From NCBI GenBank assembly GCA_001072465.1, contig JVKM01000056.1, positions 95,385-159,384 of the forward strand: a stretch of DNA of 64,000 bases, in the 5' to 3' direction. Position numbers and translations under genes: made by a program. How positions within the stretch are numbered: position 1 is the first letter of the stretch; every line of letters starts with the position of its first letter. Under the pieces are notes generated by a model, which worked only from the letters and a program-made list of their open reading frames with translations, had not been told where the DNA came from and ran no database searches. Positions 50,531-59,300 of the stretch are shown piece by piece. Source of the stretch: Xylanimonas cellulosilytica (GTDB taxonomy: Bacteria; Actinomycetota; Actinomycetes; Actinomycetales; Actinomycetaceae).

Positions 50531-51286
50531 ATGAGTACTTCCCGCCGCGTCGTCGTCACTGGAGCCTCCACCGGAATCGGACAGGCCACCGCCCGCCTGT
50601 TGGCGCAGAGGGGGTGGAAGGTCATCGCAGTGGCCAGGCGCCGCGAGCGCCTGGAGGCCCTCGCCGCCGAGATTGGCTGCGAATACTGGGCAGCCGACCT
50701 GACCGATGAGGCGCAGGTGGAGGAGATGGCCGCACACATCCTGGAGGGTGGCCCCGTGGATGCGGTCGTCAACAACGCCGGTGGAGCCATCGGCGTGGAC
50801 CGGGTCGCGGAGGGAGATCCGGCCAGGTGGAGCGCGATGTTTGAGCGCAACGTGCTCACTGCCCTGCACTGCTCGCGCGCCTTCCTGCCGGGAATGCGCG
50901 AGCGCGGGGGAGACCTCGTCTTCCTGACCTCGACCGCCGCCCACGACACCTACCCGGGCGGTGGCGGGTACGTGGCCGCCAAGCACGCCGAGCGCATCAT
51001 CGCGAACACGCTGCGCCAGGAGCTGGTGGGTGAGCCCGTGCGGATCATCGAGATCGCGCCCGGCATGGTGCGCACCGAGGAGTTTTCGCTTAACCGCCTC
51101 GGCTCGAAGGAGGCCGCCGACCGCGTCTACGAGGGAGTCGCCGCCCCTCTCATCGCCGAAGACGTCGCCGAGGCGATCGTGTGGACCCTGGAGCGCCCCT
51201 CCCACGTCAACATCGACTCGATGATCGTGCGCCCGGTGGCGCAGGCGACGAACACCCTCGTGGCCAGGAATACGGCTGAGGAGTAG
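50531..51286 (+). CDS. Short-chain dehydrogenase/reductase (SDR)
   Basis: The 251-residue protein has the classical SDR pattern: NAD(P) motif TGASTGIGQAT near residue 10, NNAGG, catalytic Ser in FLTSTAAHD, YVAAK (YxxxK) and PGMVRTEEF. The Arg-rich VARRRERLE after strand 2 favours NADP. It is most like the YdfG/serine 3-dehydrogenase-type SDRs. The substrate is unknown. The ATG has no ribosome-binding site; TATTAC at 50516-50521 could be a -10 of a leaderless transcript. Confidence 0.85.
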   Translation: MSTSRRVVVTGASTGIGQATARLLAQRGWKVIAVARRRERLEALAAEIGCEYWAADLTDEAQVEEMAAHILEGGPVDAVVNNAGGAIGVDRVAEGDPARWSAMFERNVLTALHCSRAFLPGMRERGGDLVFLTSTAAHDTYPGGGGYVAAKHAERIIANTLRQELVGEPVRIIEIAPGMVRTEEFSLNRLGSKEAADRVYEGVAAPLIAEDVAEAIVWTLERPSHVNIDSMIVRPVAQATNTLVARNTAEE

Positions 51287-51314
51287 AACAGGGCCGCTGA
51301 TCGCATACATGGAA

Positions 51315-51365
51315 CGAGGCCGGGGCCGCTCGCGCGATGGGGTGCGCGTCGCGGTCCCGGCCTCG
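51315..51365. terminator. Bidirectional hairpin between SDR and lipoprotein genes
   Basis: A 15-bp stem with one G-U (51315-51329 with 51351-51365) and an inner CGCGC/GCGCG pairing lies between the convergent stop codons. Confidence 0.65.
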
Positions 51366-51373
51366 GGTCTGTG

Positions 51374-52417
51374 TCACTCGCTCCAGGCGAGGATGATGTG
51401 TTTGCCACCGGCGATGCCCGTGGCCTTTGTCAGCTGTGTGGCCTCGCCTCCGCCCACCGGAGCGGAGTAGAGCTGGTAGGTCAGGTCGTCCTCCAGCTTC
51501 TTGAAGGGGGCCAGGAGCGCCATGCGCGTGCCGTCCGGGCTCAGTTGCAGAGTCTCCTCGATGTCGTGAGTACCCTCGAGGTTTGGCAGGCTCACCTTCG
51601 TCCACTCTTCGATGCGCAGGGACTTGTCAGACTCGGTCGTCTGTGAGAGAGGTTTTCCCTTCTTGGAGTACACGGCGTCCTTGTCCACGGTCAGGCACGT
51701 CCCATCTGGGGTGACGGCGAGTGCCCCGTAGCATCCGACGCCACCTTTGTTGGCCGCCCAAGCGTAGTGGCCGATCGCGATGGGAGTGGAATCGGGCAGA
51801 ATCTGGAAGTCCTGCGTGTTCGAGACCGTGAAGGTGGTGGGAACGGCCTCGGGTGCCTCAGTCTCGGAGGCGAAGCGGTAGAGGGTCCCGACGAAGTCCC
51901 CGTCGTCGGGTTTGTCTTCGTGTGCGACGTAGATGGAACCGTCGGGCCCGAACTTGGCGTACGCGTTGGAGTACGAGCGCGACCCTTGCGGCACGGGAAT
52001 CAGATCGTTGAGGAGTGTGAAGGAGCCGTCGGAGGACGCGACCGCGACGCGCTCGTTGCCCCCGGAAGTGTCGACCGCGAGGACACGCTCGAAGTCGGGG
52101 GAATAGCAGTGCTCGCGCTTGCAAGCCCCACCCGTATACGTCGTGTACTCGCTCGGGACGGTGAACGTGCGCGTCGCCGTCACCTCGCCCGTAGCGGGGT
52201 CGTACGCCGTGATCGTGTCGGTCGTGTCGTCGGAATTGTATTCCGTGGCCGCGATGACGATCCCTCGCAGGGGCGCGGTCGACGGGTCCGCCGCAGCCGT
52301 GGACGAGGCCTCGGCGCTCGCGGTGGGCACGGAGGGGGTTGAGGCTGACCCACAGGCGCTGAGAGCGATTGCGGTTGCCGTGGCAAACAGGATCGTGGGG
52401 AGGGGTTTGATGGACAT
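51374..52417 (-). CDS. Lipoprotein, beta-propeller-like, unknown function
   Basis: The 347-residue protein begins with a lipoprotein signal: SIKPLPTILFATATAIALSAC, lipobox LSAC. A Ser/Ala/Thr-rich spacer follows. The mature part has repeated short beta-type units (DTSGGNERVAVASSDGSFTLL, KFGPDGSIYVAHED, AVTPDGTCLTVDKD, QLSPDGTRMALLA) that recall PD40/WD-type propeller blades. It has two Cys pairs (CKREHC, and VGCYG with DGTCL). AGAGGTG precedes the ATG at 52417. The function is unknown. Confidence 0.8.
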   Translation of the reverse strand: MSIKPLPTILFATATAIALSACGSASTPSVPTASAEASSTAAADPSTAPLRGIVIAATEYNSDDTTDTITAYDPATGEVTATRTFTVPSEYTTYTGGACKREHCYSPDFERVLAVDTSGGNERVAVASSDGSFTLLNDLIPVPQGSRSYSNAYAKFGPDGSIYVAHEDKPDDGDFVGTLYRFASETEAPEAVPTTFTVSNTQDFQILPDSTPIAIGHYAWAANKGGVGCYGALAVTPDGTCLTVDKDAVYSKKGKPLSQTTESDKSLRIEEWTKVSLPNLEGTHDIEETLQLSPDGTRMALLAPFKKLEDDLTYQLYSAPVGGGEATQLTKATGIAGGKHIILAWSE

Positions 52418-52616
52418 GTGGCACCTCTTGAGCGTGATCGGCGGGTGTCGAACGTTGCAGGATAGTTGTGAGCTGACAAATAAATCAAACCTCAAAAGGT
52501 GATGTGCGACACCTGCTCTTTCATAGTGTTTTCACAGTTTCGCCATAACGTCCGCTTATGTGTCGCTCCTAATCTGCGAAGCAATGATGCACACATCAGC
52601 AGAAAGGAGCGTCCCC

Positions 52617-53312
52617 ATGGCGGACGACAACAAGAACCTAGCAGGTGACACCGAGCGCACCTCGATCCTGCCCCAGTCGGGTGCGCAGGCCGCGGAGCAG
52701 ACCGAAGTCCTGCCCACGCACGTGGCGCAGGCGGAAACGGCGCAGATGCCTCCCGTCGCCCAGGAGGAAACCAACAATGCGTTTGCTGGCACGCCCCTGG
52801 AGTCGGTCGCGCACTCTTCTTCCGACGAGCATTCGCAGGACGAGGCCGTGGCGGCTAGCGCCGCGACAGTCAAGCCTGCATCGAAAAAGACCTCGTGGGG
52901 TAAACGTGCAGCTATCGCCGGCGCAGCAGCTGCGGTGCTGTCCGTCGGCTTCGGCGCGGGCATCATCACGCATGCAGCCGTCATGGGTGATGGTCAGGAC
53001 TTCTATGAGCAGGGCTACGAGGACGGTGTCAGCGACCAGGGTTACGGCGACGAGGACGAGGATTTCGGCCCCGGCAATGGCCAGCAAGGTCCAGGTAACG
53101 GCCAGCAGCAGGGCCCTGGCGGCCAGCAAGGTCCAGGTAACGGCCAGCAGCAGGGCCCCGGCGGCCAGCAGGGTCCGGGTGGCGAGCAGGGTGATACGGG
53201 CAGCACCCGCCCGGGACCTCCCCCGGAGGGAGGCCGAGGCCCCGGCAGCAAGAATGGAAGCCAGGGTAGTGCGGACACCTCCACCCAGGGTGAAGGAACG
53301 ACCGCCAGCTGA
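52617..53312 (+). CDS. Single-pass membrane protein with Gly/Gln/Pro repeat tail
   Basis: The 231-residue protein has an acidic, Ala/Thr/Gln-rich N-terminal half, a basic patch KKTSWGKR, one membrane helix at about residues 98-122 (AAIAGAAAAVLSVGFGAG), a short acidic segment (FYEQGYEDGVSDQGYGDEDED) and a Gly/Pro/Gln tail with a 14-residue repeat. AGAAAGGAGCG precedes the ATG. No family is recognised. The tail would lie outside the cell. Confidence 0.7.
   Translation: MADDNKNLAGDTERTSILPQSGAQAAEQTEVLPTHVAQAETAQMPPVAQEETNNAFAGTPLESVAHSSSDEHSQDEAVAASAATVKPASKKTSWGKRAAIAGAAAAVLSVGFGAGIITHAAVMGDGQDFYEQGYEDGVSDQGYGDEDEDFGPGNGQQGPGNGQQQGPGGQQGPGNGQQQGPGGQQGPGGEQGDTGSTRPGPPPEGGRGPGSKNGSQGSADTSTQGEGTTAS
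53079..53180 (+). repeat. 42-bp tandem repeat (GQQGPGNGQQQGPG)
   Basis: Copies at 53079-53120 and 53121-53162 are almost identical at the base level, followed by a partial third copy. Such near-identity shows recent expansion and likely length variation between strains. Confidence 0.8.
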
Positions 53313-53320
53313 GCGATGAG

Positions 53321-53355
53321 GGCGCGCGAGACGACATCCGTCTCGCGCGCCTTTT
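53321..53355. terminator. Shared terminator of two convergent genes
   Basis: A perfect 13-bp stem (53321-53333 with 53339-53351) and 5-nt loop are followed by TTTT on the plus strand. Its tail overlaps the stop codon of the minus-strand permease gene. Confidence 0.8.
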
Positions 53356-54154
53356 ATGAGAGTGTGGCCGCCAGGGTCGAGACTGCCACGCACACGAGGA
53401 GCGCCGCAAAGACCAGGCCGAGCACCCGGTTCGAGACTCTCTTGGTGAGCTTGGCTCCCACGATGCCGCCTCCCATCGATGCCGCGGTGAAGAGCGCGAC
53501 CATGACCCCGGCCTCGGCGGTGATCGTCAGCGTGCCCGCGAGAGTGCGCGAGGCTAGCCCGAAGGCGGCAGTGATGACCATGACCAGCAGGGACGTCGCA
53601 GAGGCCCGCTTCATTGGGTATCGCAGCGCCAGGTGCAGCGCGGGCACGATCGCGAACCCGCCTCCGACGCCGAAGAATCCGGTGAGGAAACCCGTCAGCG
53701 TCGCCAGAGCGACGACCCGGCACACGGTCGCGAGCGTCCAGGATCCCTGAACGTCAGCGGCGCCCCCGGCCTCGTCTGAAGAGGACGAGGCAGATGGGCG
53801 CATCTGGGAGTGCACCATGAAGACCGCGACCGCTGCCAGGAGAGCGCAGAAGGAGAGCATGAGGGTACGCGCTGGGACGAGTGGGCCGAGCGCCGATCCC
53901 GCCCACGTACCCACCAGGCCAGCCAGGGCGAAGAGAGCGCCCTCGCGCCACGCGACGTTCCCGCTGCGAGCGCGCGTCGCCAGCGAGACGGTGGCCGTCA
54001 GTCCCACGATGATGAGAGACAGGCCCGTTGCCTGGTGGGGATCCTGCCCAAGAATGTAGACGAGGATCGGCACCGACAAGATGCCGCCTCCCGCGCCGAG
54101 CGAGCCGACGACAATGCCGACGAATGCGCCGATGAGGAGCGCTTCAACAATCAT
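53354..54154 (-). CDS. TauE/SafE-family (TSUP) membrane permease
   Basis: The 266-residue protein has about eight membrane helices and the TSUP repeat motifs: GSLGAGGGILSVPILVY in the N-terminal half and GFFGVGGGFAIVPAL in the C-terminal half. This family carries sulfite, sulfate, sulfoacetate or related anions, often outward. It begins 3 bp after the sulfatase-maturase gene in the same direction, so it most likely exports sulfate or sulfite released by the adjacent sulfatase. That substrate is inferred from context. Confidence 0.85.
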   Translation of the reverse strand: MIVEALLIGAFVGIVVGSLGAGGGILSVPILVYILGQDPHQATGLSLIIVGLTATVSLATRARSGNVAWREGALFALAGLVGTWAGSALGPLVPARTLMLSFCALLAAVAVFMVHSQMRPSASSSSDEAGGAADVQGSWTLATVCRVVALATLTGFLTGFFGVGGGFAIVPALHLALRYPMKRASATSLLVMVITAAFGLASRTLAGTLTITAEAGVMVALFTAASMGGGIVGAKLTKRVSNRVLGLVFAALLVCVAVSTLAATLS

Positions 54155-54157
54155 TGG

Positions 54158-55417
54158 TCATGTCCGAGTAGGTGTGGTGAGAGATAGTCCAAGGGAGGTA
54201 GAGACCGCGGGGTCCATAATGTCCGAGGCCGGCCTGCCCGCCGCGATCAGCATGCCCATCGCGCGCAGGGCAGGGGTGGCGTGTTCGTAAAACGCCCGGT
54301 ACCCCTCGCACAGGTAGTTATGCGAGGACTCGCCGCGGCGCACGAAACGGTCTTTCGGGCACCCGCCCCAGCACAGCCGCAGGTGCGGGCACGCGCGGCA
54401 CTCGTCGTCCAGGCCGGGCTTGAGGCGTGCGAAGTCCCGCATCTTGTCCGAGGCCGCCAGCTGCGTGAAGGATGAGGAGTTGATCGAGCCGACCAACCAA
54501 TCCGGCTCCACCCAGTGATCACAGGCGTACACGTCGCCGTTGAATTCCATCGCCATGTTCGCGCCGCACTGGGGCGCATGCACGCACACTGTGGCCGAGC
54601 CAAACATGGCCGACAGGGTCGAATCCACGTCCTGGATGAAGACCTCGCCCACGTCGGCGGCCAGCCACTGGTCGAACACCTCGCACAGGAAACGCCCGTA
54701 GGAAGCGGGGGACGTGGAACGGCTGGTGACGCAGTCCCCGTCCTGGCGGTACAGGAGCGCAGAGGTCCCGGAACGCCAGCCGCGCTCAGCCTGGGCCAGG
54801 TCGGCGGCGCGCACGCGCTCGACGATGGGGATGAACTGCAGGTAGCGAGCCCCCAGATCGTCGCGGAAGTAGCGGTACACCCGCTCCCCGTGGTCCTCGT
54901 TCGCGGCGTTGACCGTGCACAGGATGTTCGTCTCCACGCCCGCGCGGGCGAGGGCCTCCCAGCCGCGCACAACCATCGCCTGTGTGCCCCGCCCGCCACG
55001 GTTGAGCCGGTAGGCGTCGTGCAGGGGAGCGGGCCCGTCGATGGACACGCCCACGAGGAAGTCGTGGTCCGCGAAAAAGCGCGCCCACTCGTCGGTCACC
55101 AGCGTGCCATTGGTCTGTAGCGCGTGACGCACGCGCTGGGTGGGCCGGCGGTAGCGCTCACACAGCTCGATGAGGCGCTCAAAAAAAGGCAGGCCGCGCA
55201 GGGTCGGCTCCCCGCCCTGCCATAGCATCGTGACCTCGCCGTCGGGGCTCGACTCCAGGAACGCCTCGACGTAACGTTTCAAGGTCTGCTCGGACATGGT
55301 CTGCGCCGCCGCGTCGTAGAGCAGTTCCTTGGATAGGAAAAAGCAGTACTGGCAATCCAGGTTGCACGCGGCCCCCGTCGGTTTAGTGACGACGGAGAAT
55401 GGGATTGAGCGCGTCAC
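54158..55417 (-). CDS. Anaerobic sulfatase-maturating enzyme (radical SAM)
   Basis: This enzyme oxidises the active-site Cys or Ser of a sulfatase to formylglycine without oxygen. The 419-residue protein has the radical-SAM cluster Cys18-Cys22-Cys25 (CNLDCQYCFF) and LWQGGEPTLRGLPFFE. Its C-terminal SPASM region with extra iron-sulfur Cys shows CGANMAMEFNGDVYACDHWV, DDECRACPHLRLCWGGCPKDRF, NYLCEGYRAFYEH. These are the anSME hallmarks. The start overlaps the ROK stop codon by 4 bp. Its client is presumably the Cys-type sulfatase at 56788. Confidence 0.93.
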   Translation of the reverse strand: MTRSIPFSVVTKPTGAACNLDCQYCFFLSKELLYDAAAQTMSEQTLKRYVEAFLESSPDGEVTMLWQGGEPTLRGLPFFERLIELCERYRRPTQRVRHALQTNGTLVTDEWARFFADHDFLVGVSIDGPAPLHDAYRLNRGGRGTQAMVVRGWEALARAGVETNILCTVNAANEDHGERVYRYFRDDLGARYLQFIPIVERVRAADLAQAERGWRSGTSALLYRQDGDCVTSRSTSPASYGRFLCEVFDQWLAADVGEVFIQDVDSTLSAMFGSATVCVHAPQCGANMAMEFNGDVYACDHWVEPDWLVGSINSSSFTQLAASDKMRDFARLKPGLDDECRACPHLRLCWGGCPKDRFVRRGESSHNYLCEGYRAFYEHATPALRAMGMLIAAGRPASDIMDPAVSTSLGLSLTTPTRT

Positions 55418-56631
55418 GGCCTGCCCCCGCGATCGGTGCGCGCCTCCAATGACGAGGCCGGCCGCGCCTCCCCGGGTGAGGCTTCTTCAGTGCAGTGCGC
55501 AGAGGCGGTGTCCTCGTCGGAGGGGTGGGCAGCAATGTAGGCACTCGCCTGAGCGGCCCCCAAAGGCCCCAGTGATGCCCCCACGACGTCGATGTCCCAC
55601 TCCATGACGGGAATGAGCTCCCTATGCATGGCGGCCGCGATGTCGGATCGCAGGGAGGGAAATGCGTCGACGATTTCGCCGGCCACGATGATGGCGCGCG
55701 GGTTAATGAGGAGCGCGGCCGAACCCAAGACATAGCCGACAGCCTGGGCAGCCCGCTCCAGGGCCTCGCGCGCACGCGTGTCGCCCGAGAGGACAGCGGC
55801 TCGCAGCTGAGCAATATCGGCAACGCCCGCGCGCTCGCACAGCGCCGGGACGGAAGCCAGCGTCTCCAGGCAACCGTGCTTGCCGCAGGCGCAGGGTGAG
55901 TCATTGGCACCCACCGTCATGTGCCCGAGTTCCCCCGCCAGTCCGCCCGCCCCGCCAACGAGGCGGAAATCGGAGACGACGCAGCCGCCTACGCCTCCCG
56001 ACAGTCGCAGATAGATGAACGAGGACATGTCCGCGCCCGCGCCCCACAGGGCCTCCGCGAGCGCCGCCATGCGCACGGTGTTGTCAACGATCGGGAGAGG
56101 ATCCCACCAGCGTCGCGTGAGCTCGCTGAGCTCCTCCATAGTCGGGTACGCGTCCGAGGAGAGCCTGGCGTTACGCCCCATCGGAATGGGAACCCCCACG
56201 CCCACCGCGCGCACCGTCGAGGTGTCGATTCCTTGACGGGCCGCGCTCGCGGCCAGAGCCTCGCAGGTTTGCTCGAGAGAGAGCTGGAGGGAGGGGGAGG
56301 CGGGGGAGACGATATGAACGGCGGCCAGGACGGTGCCGGCGCGCGAGAGCATGACGCCCGCGCACGACGTGCGCGTGACGTTCAGGCCGACGCAGTGTGC
56401 CGCCGAGGAGTTGAGGGTGAGGAGCTGGGTGGGGCGGCCTCGTCCGGGGGCGTTCGTGCGCACCGGAGTCACCGATCCCTCGTCGAGGAGGGTGGTGAGC
56501 GCGCGTCCCAGGTTCGTGCGCGAGGTGTCGAGGGCCTCGCACAGCTGGGAGCGTGTTGCGGGGGCTTTGGCCAGGTGGGCGACGATGCGGTCTTCGAGGG
56601 TGGGTAGTGGTCTGCGTGTGGGGTAGTGCAT
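55414..56631 (-). CDS. ROK-family transcriptional regulator
   Basis: The 405-residue protein has an N-terminal winged helix-turn-helix (about residues 12-75: LAKAPATRSQLCEALDTSRTN) and a ROK sugar-kinase-like domain. The ROK zinc motif CACGKHGCLE is present. The sugar-kinase ATP loop does not stand out, so it is a regulator rather than a kinase. GAAGGAGAGGC lies before the ATG at 56631; a GTG 27 codons upstream lacks a ribosome site. It heads a ROK-anSME-permease unit and probably represses the sulfatase genes until a sugar ligand binds. Confidence 0.88.
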   Translation of the reverse strand: MHYPTRRPLPTLEDRIVAHLAKAPATRSQLCEALDTSRTNLGRALTTLLDEGSVTPVRTNAPGRGRPTQLLTLNSSAAHCVGLNVTRTSCAGVMLSRAGTVLAAVHIVSPASPSLQLSLEQTCEALAASAARQGIDTSTVRAVGVGVPIPMGRNARLSSDAYPTMEELSELTRRWWDPLPIVDNTVRMAALAEALWGAGADMSSFIYLRLSGGVGGCVVSDFRLVGGAGGLAGELGHMTVGANDSPCACGKHGCLETLASVPALCERAGVADIAQLRAAVLSGDTRAREALERAAQAVGYVLGSAALLINPRAIIVAGEIVDAFPSLRSDIAAAMHRELIPVMEWDIDVVGASLGPLGAAQASAYIAAHPSDEDTASAHCTEEASPGEARPASSLEARTDRGGRP

Positions 56632-56739
56632 GCCTCTCCTTCCCGGCGCTTCGTCGTTGGTGTCCGCTCGGGGCGCTTCGGCCTCGTTGACAGTTTCTAT
56701 GATACGCGTCACTGTGAGGGGTCTGCAGGGCGCGTGTTT

Positions 56740-56781
56740 GCCTCGGCGGCGGGACCATACGTGTCCTCCCGCCGCCGAGGC
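56740..56781 (-). terminator. Hairpin between sulfatase and ROK genes
   Basis: A perfect 15-bp stem (56740-56754 with 56767-56781) and 12-nt loop lie 6 bp after the sulfatase stop codon. There is no T-tract. It may separate or attenuate the sulfatase message from the ROK-anSME-permease unit. Confidence 0.6.
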
Positions 56782-56787
56782 GCTGAG

Positions 56788-58308
56788 TTAGTCGCTCGTG
56801 ACCTCGTCGAGGTCGGAGCGAGCCGTGTTCACCAGCGGGATGTCGAAGTCGGTCATCGCCGCCATCCACTTGGCGAAGGAGTGATCCCCGCGCTCACGCA
56901 GCTGCAGGTACAGGTTCGTTGCCAGCTCCCTGCGGATCTCGTCGTAGACGGGCACGGTGTACACGTTGTTCATCTCGGCCGGATCCAGACGCAGGTCGTA
57001 GAGCTCGTTGATCGACTCGGGGTTGATGACGAGCTTGAAGTCCCGCGTGCGCAGCATGCGCTGCTGGAGGGGGAAGTGGTGGCCGTGGAACTCGCACACG
57101 ATGTCCTCGCGCCAGCCTTCGACCTGCCCGCCGCGCGTCAGGTCCACGATCGAGCGGCCGTCCTCCACGAGCGAGGTGTCCAGGCCCGCGATGTCGAGGA
57201 CCGTGGCCGGCAGGTCGATGAGGGAGACGAATGCGTCGGAGCGTCCCACGGTTGAGACGCCGGGGATGTGGGCGATGAAGGGGACGTTGTAGATGTCGTC
57301 GTACATCATCGGGCCCTTGTCGTTGAGGCGGTGTGAACCCGTGAACTCACCGTGGTCCGCGCAGAAGAAGACCGCCGTGTCGTCCAGGATGCCCAGCTCG
57401 CGCGCCACGTCCATGATGCGCCCGATCTCGAAGTCGATCATGGCCGTGTAGCCCCAGTAGACCGCGATGAGCTTCTTCCACTGCTCGTTCGTGAACGAGG
57501 AGGTGGACCAGTAGGTCGCGTAGTTCTCCTGGATCGGGGGCTTGCCGATGAGGGAGTCACCGAAGTTTTCCGGCAGCTCGACGTCGTTTGGATCGATGAG
57601 GTCGAACCACTCGTCGGGCAGGAAGTAGGGCAGGTGAGGCCCGAAGAAATGCACGTCGAGGCAGAAGGGCTGCTTCGAGTCCTTCCAGTCGGCGGCGTAC
57701 TCGCGCAGCTTCTCGATCGCGCGGTCTGCCAGGAAGCGCTCGAAGGTGGCTTCCTCGGGTTGGTCGAGGCGCGCCGCGATGATATGCCCGTCGCGTCCGC
57801 CGGGCAGCTTGCCGCGCCATAGGTCGTGGGCGCGCACCGGCGGGAGGTTGTTGGCCTCGAGCCAGGCGACATACTTCTCGTTCGCCACCGGGTTTTCGGC
57901 GCCCCAGTATGTGTCGTCGTCCGCGCCGAACTTGTCGGGCAGGTTGTAGCCGCAGTGGTACTTGCCGACGATGCCGACGTTGTAGCCGGCGTCGCGCAGT
58001 TCCTGCGTGTACGTCCACGTGCCCTCGGGGATCGAGACCTGGTAGGCGATGTTCCACTCGGGGTTGGCCAGCACCTGGTGCTTGCCGGGGCGCTTGCCGG
58101 TCAGCAGGGAGGCGCGAGCCGGTGTGCAGATCGCCGTGGGGGTGAAGCAGTGTGTGAAGGCGAAGCCCGATTCGCCCATCGCGTCGATGACGGGGGTTTG
58201 GGCGTGGGGGTTTCCCAGGCAGCCGATCGTGTCGGTGCGGTGCTGGTCGGTCATGATGACCAGGACGTTGCGCACGTTGTCGGGAATGTCCCTCGGTGTA
58301 TGGGCCAT
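56788..58308 (-). CDS. Cys-type sulfatase without signal peptide
   Basis: Sulfatases of this type hydrolyse sulfate esters with a formylglycine made from Cys. In this 506-residue protein the formylglycine signature is CTPARASLLTGKRPG with Cys61. The metal-binding VIMTDQHRTDTIGCLG lies near residue 20 and CADHGEFTGSHRLNDKGPMMY supplies the second metal site. The N-terminus has no signal peptide, so the enzyme should act in the cytosol on imported oligosaccharides. AAGGAG precedes the ATG at 58308. The neighbours anSME and TSUP permease complete the module. The natural substrate (mucin, glycosaminoglycan or choline sulfate) cannot be decided from motifs. Confidence 0.93.
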   Translation of the reverse strand: MAHTPRDIPDNVRNVLVIMTDQHRTDTIGCLGNPHAQTPVIDAMGESGFAFTHCFTPTAICTPARASLLTGKRPGKHQVLANPEWNIAYQVSIPEGTWTYTQELRDAGYNVGIVGKYHCGYNLPDKFGADDDTYWGAENPVANEKYVAWLEANNLPPVRAHDLWRGKLPGGRDGHIIAARLDQPEEATFERFLADRAIEKLREYAADWKDSKQPFCLDVHFFGPHLPYFLPDEWFDLIDPNDVELPENFGDSLIGKPPIQENYATYWSTSSFTNEQWKKLIAVYWGYTAMIDFEIGRIMDVARELGILDDTAVFFCADHGEFTGSHRLNDKGPMMYDDIYNVPFIAHIPGVSTVGRSDAFVSLIDLPATVLDIAGLDTSLVEDGRSIVDLTRGGQVEGWREDIVCEFHGHHFPLQQRMLRTRDFKLVINPESINELYDLRLDPAEMNNVYTVPVYDEIRRELATNLYLQLRERGDHSFAKWMAAMTDFDIPLVNTARSDLDEVTSD

Positions 58309-58436
58309 CAGTTGCTCCTTCTCCCGGTGGCGGGCGACGAACAGCGTACGCTCGCTCACACTTCACTGTACGCGCATGGTTTTGCGCCCACTGAACCGGA
58401 CAAAAAGATCAAAAGTGCACCGTGTCACCAATCGTG

Positions 58437-59300
58437 TTAGCGCGTCTGAACCACGAACTCCGGATTCGGCGTCTGTGCCGGCGTCACCGAATCAGCCTCA
58501 ATAACCAGCGCCTTCCCACCGCGCACACGCAACGTACCGCTCACATGCACCCAGCTATCCGCCGCAGGAGCAGGCCCAGCCCACCGCACCGCAAAACCAA
58601 CCGGATACGCATCCGCCGCACAACACCAAATCGCCATACGCGCCACCGCAAAGCTCTCCTCATCCGTCACACGCGGAATCGACGCCTGAGCGCTCGCGGC
58701 CTCGGAACTGAGGACGAAGCCAGTGAGTTCAACGCGCTGACCGTCGTGCGCGCGTCCGTTGGCGATCATCTCCTCCACCTGGGAGTAGAAGTTGTCGGTC
58801 GTGAGCTCCAGCTTCCCGCTCGACGAGGCCTGCCCCGCGCCGCCGTTCTGGCTGCCACTGCCGGTGGCGGGGTTTGCGCCCCCGTTTGCTGCGTCGTTGG
58901 ATGCCCCGGGGGTGTCCTCGGGCGAATCGTCGGTGTCCGCGTCGATGGTGGATCCGCCAGAGGTGGGGCGTGCGCCAATCGCGCCCGCAGCCAGCTCGGA
59001 GGGGGAGACGCGGAAGGGGAGGATGAGCAGGGCGGCAGCTAGGAGGGCGACGAGGCTGCGCGTCGTGGCCCGGTAGGAGGTGGCCGTGTCCGTGCTCTTG
59101 TGTTCGCCGGCGTCGATGCGCGCGGAGAGTGCGAGCGCGCAGGCGAACAGGCCGATGCTGGACGCGATGATGCCGGGGCGTGCCGACGGTGGCACGAAGG
59201 ACGCGTAGCGGCCGGACATGGCCAGCCACAGCAGCACGCCGCCGAGGGACGCGAGGGAGAGTGACTCGAGGACGGGGGCGATGCGGTCGATGAGCTTCAC
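58437..59300 (-). CDS. TIGR03943/DUF1980-family membrane protein, partner of permease
   Basis: The 287-residue protein has a pair of membrane helices within residues 10-55 and another near 75-95, a long low-complexity Ser/Gly/Asp/Asn stretch (about 115-165), and a C-terminal DUF1980-type domain with the diagnostic IWCCAADAYPVGFAVRW and GKALVIEADSV. This family occurs only next to an ArsP/DUF318-type permease and is thought to be its partner; the substrate is unknown. The GTG at 59300 overlaps the permease stop (GTGA). A longer open frame upstream is the permease in another phase. Confidence 0.85.
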   Translation of the reverse strand: MKLIDRIAPVLESLSLASLGGVLLWLAMSGRYASFVPPSARPGIIASSIGLFACALALSARIDAGEHKSTDTATSYRATTRSLVALLAAALLILPFRVSPSELAAGAIGARPTSGGSTIDADTDDSPEDTPGASNDAANGGANPATGSGSQNGGAGQASSSGKLELTTDNFYSQVEEMIANGRAHDGQRVELTGFVLSSEAASAQASIPRVTDEESFAVARMAIWCCAADAYPVGFAVRWAGPAPAADSWVHVSGTLRVRGGKALVIEADSVTPAQTPNPEFVVQTR

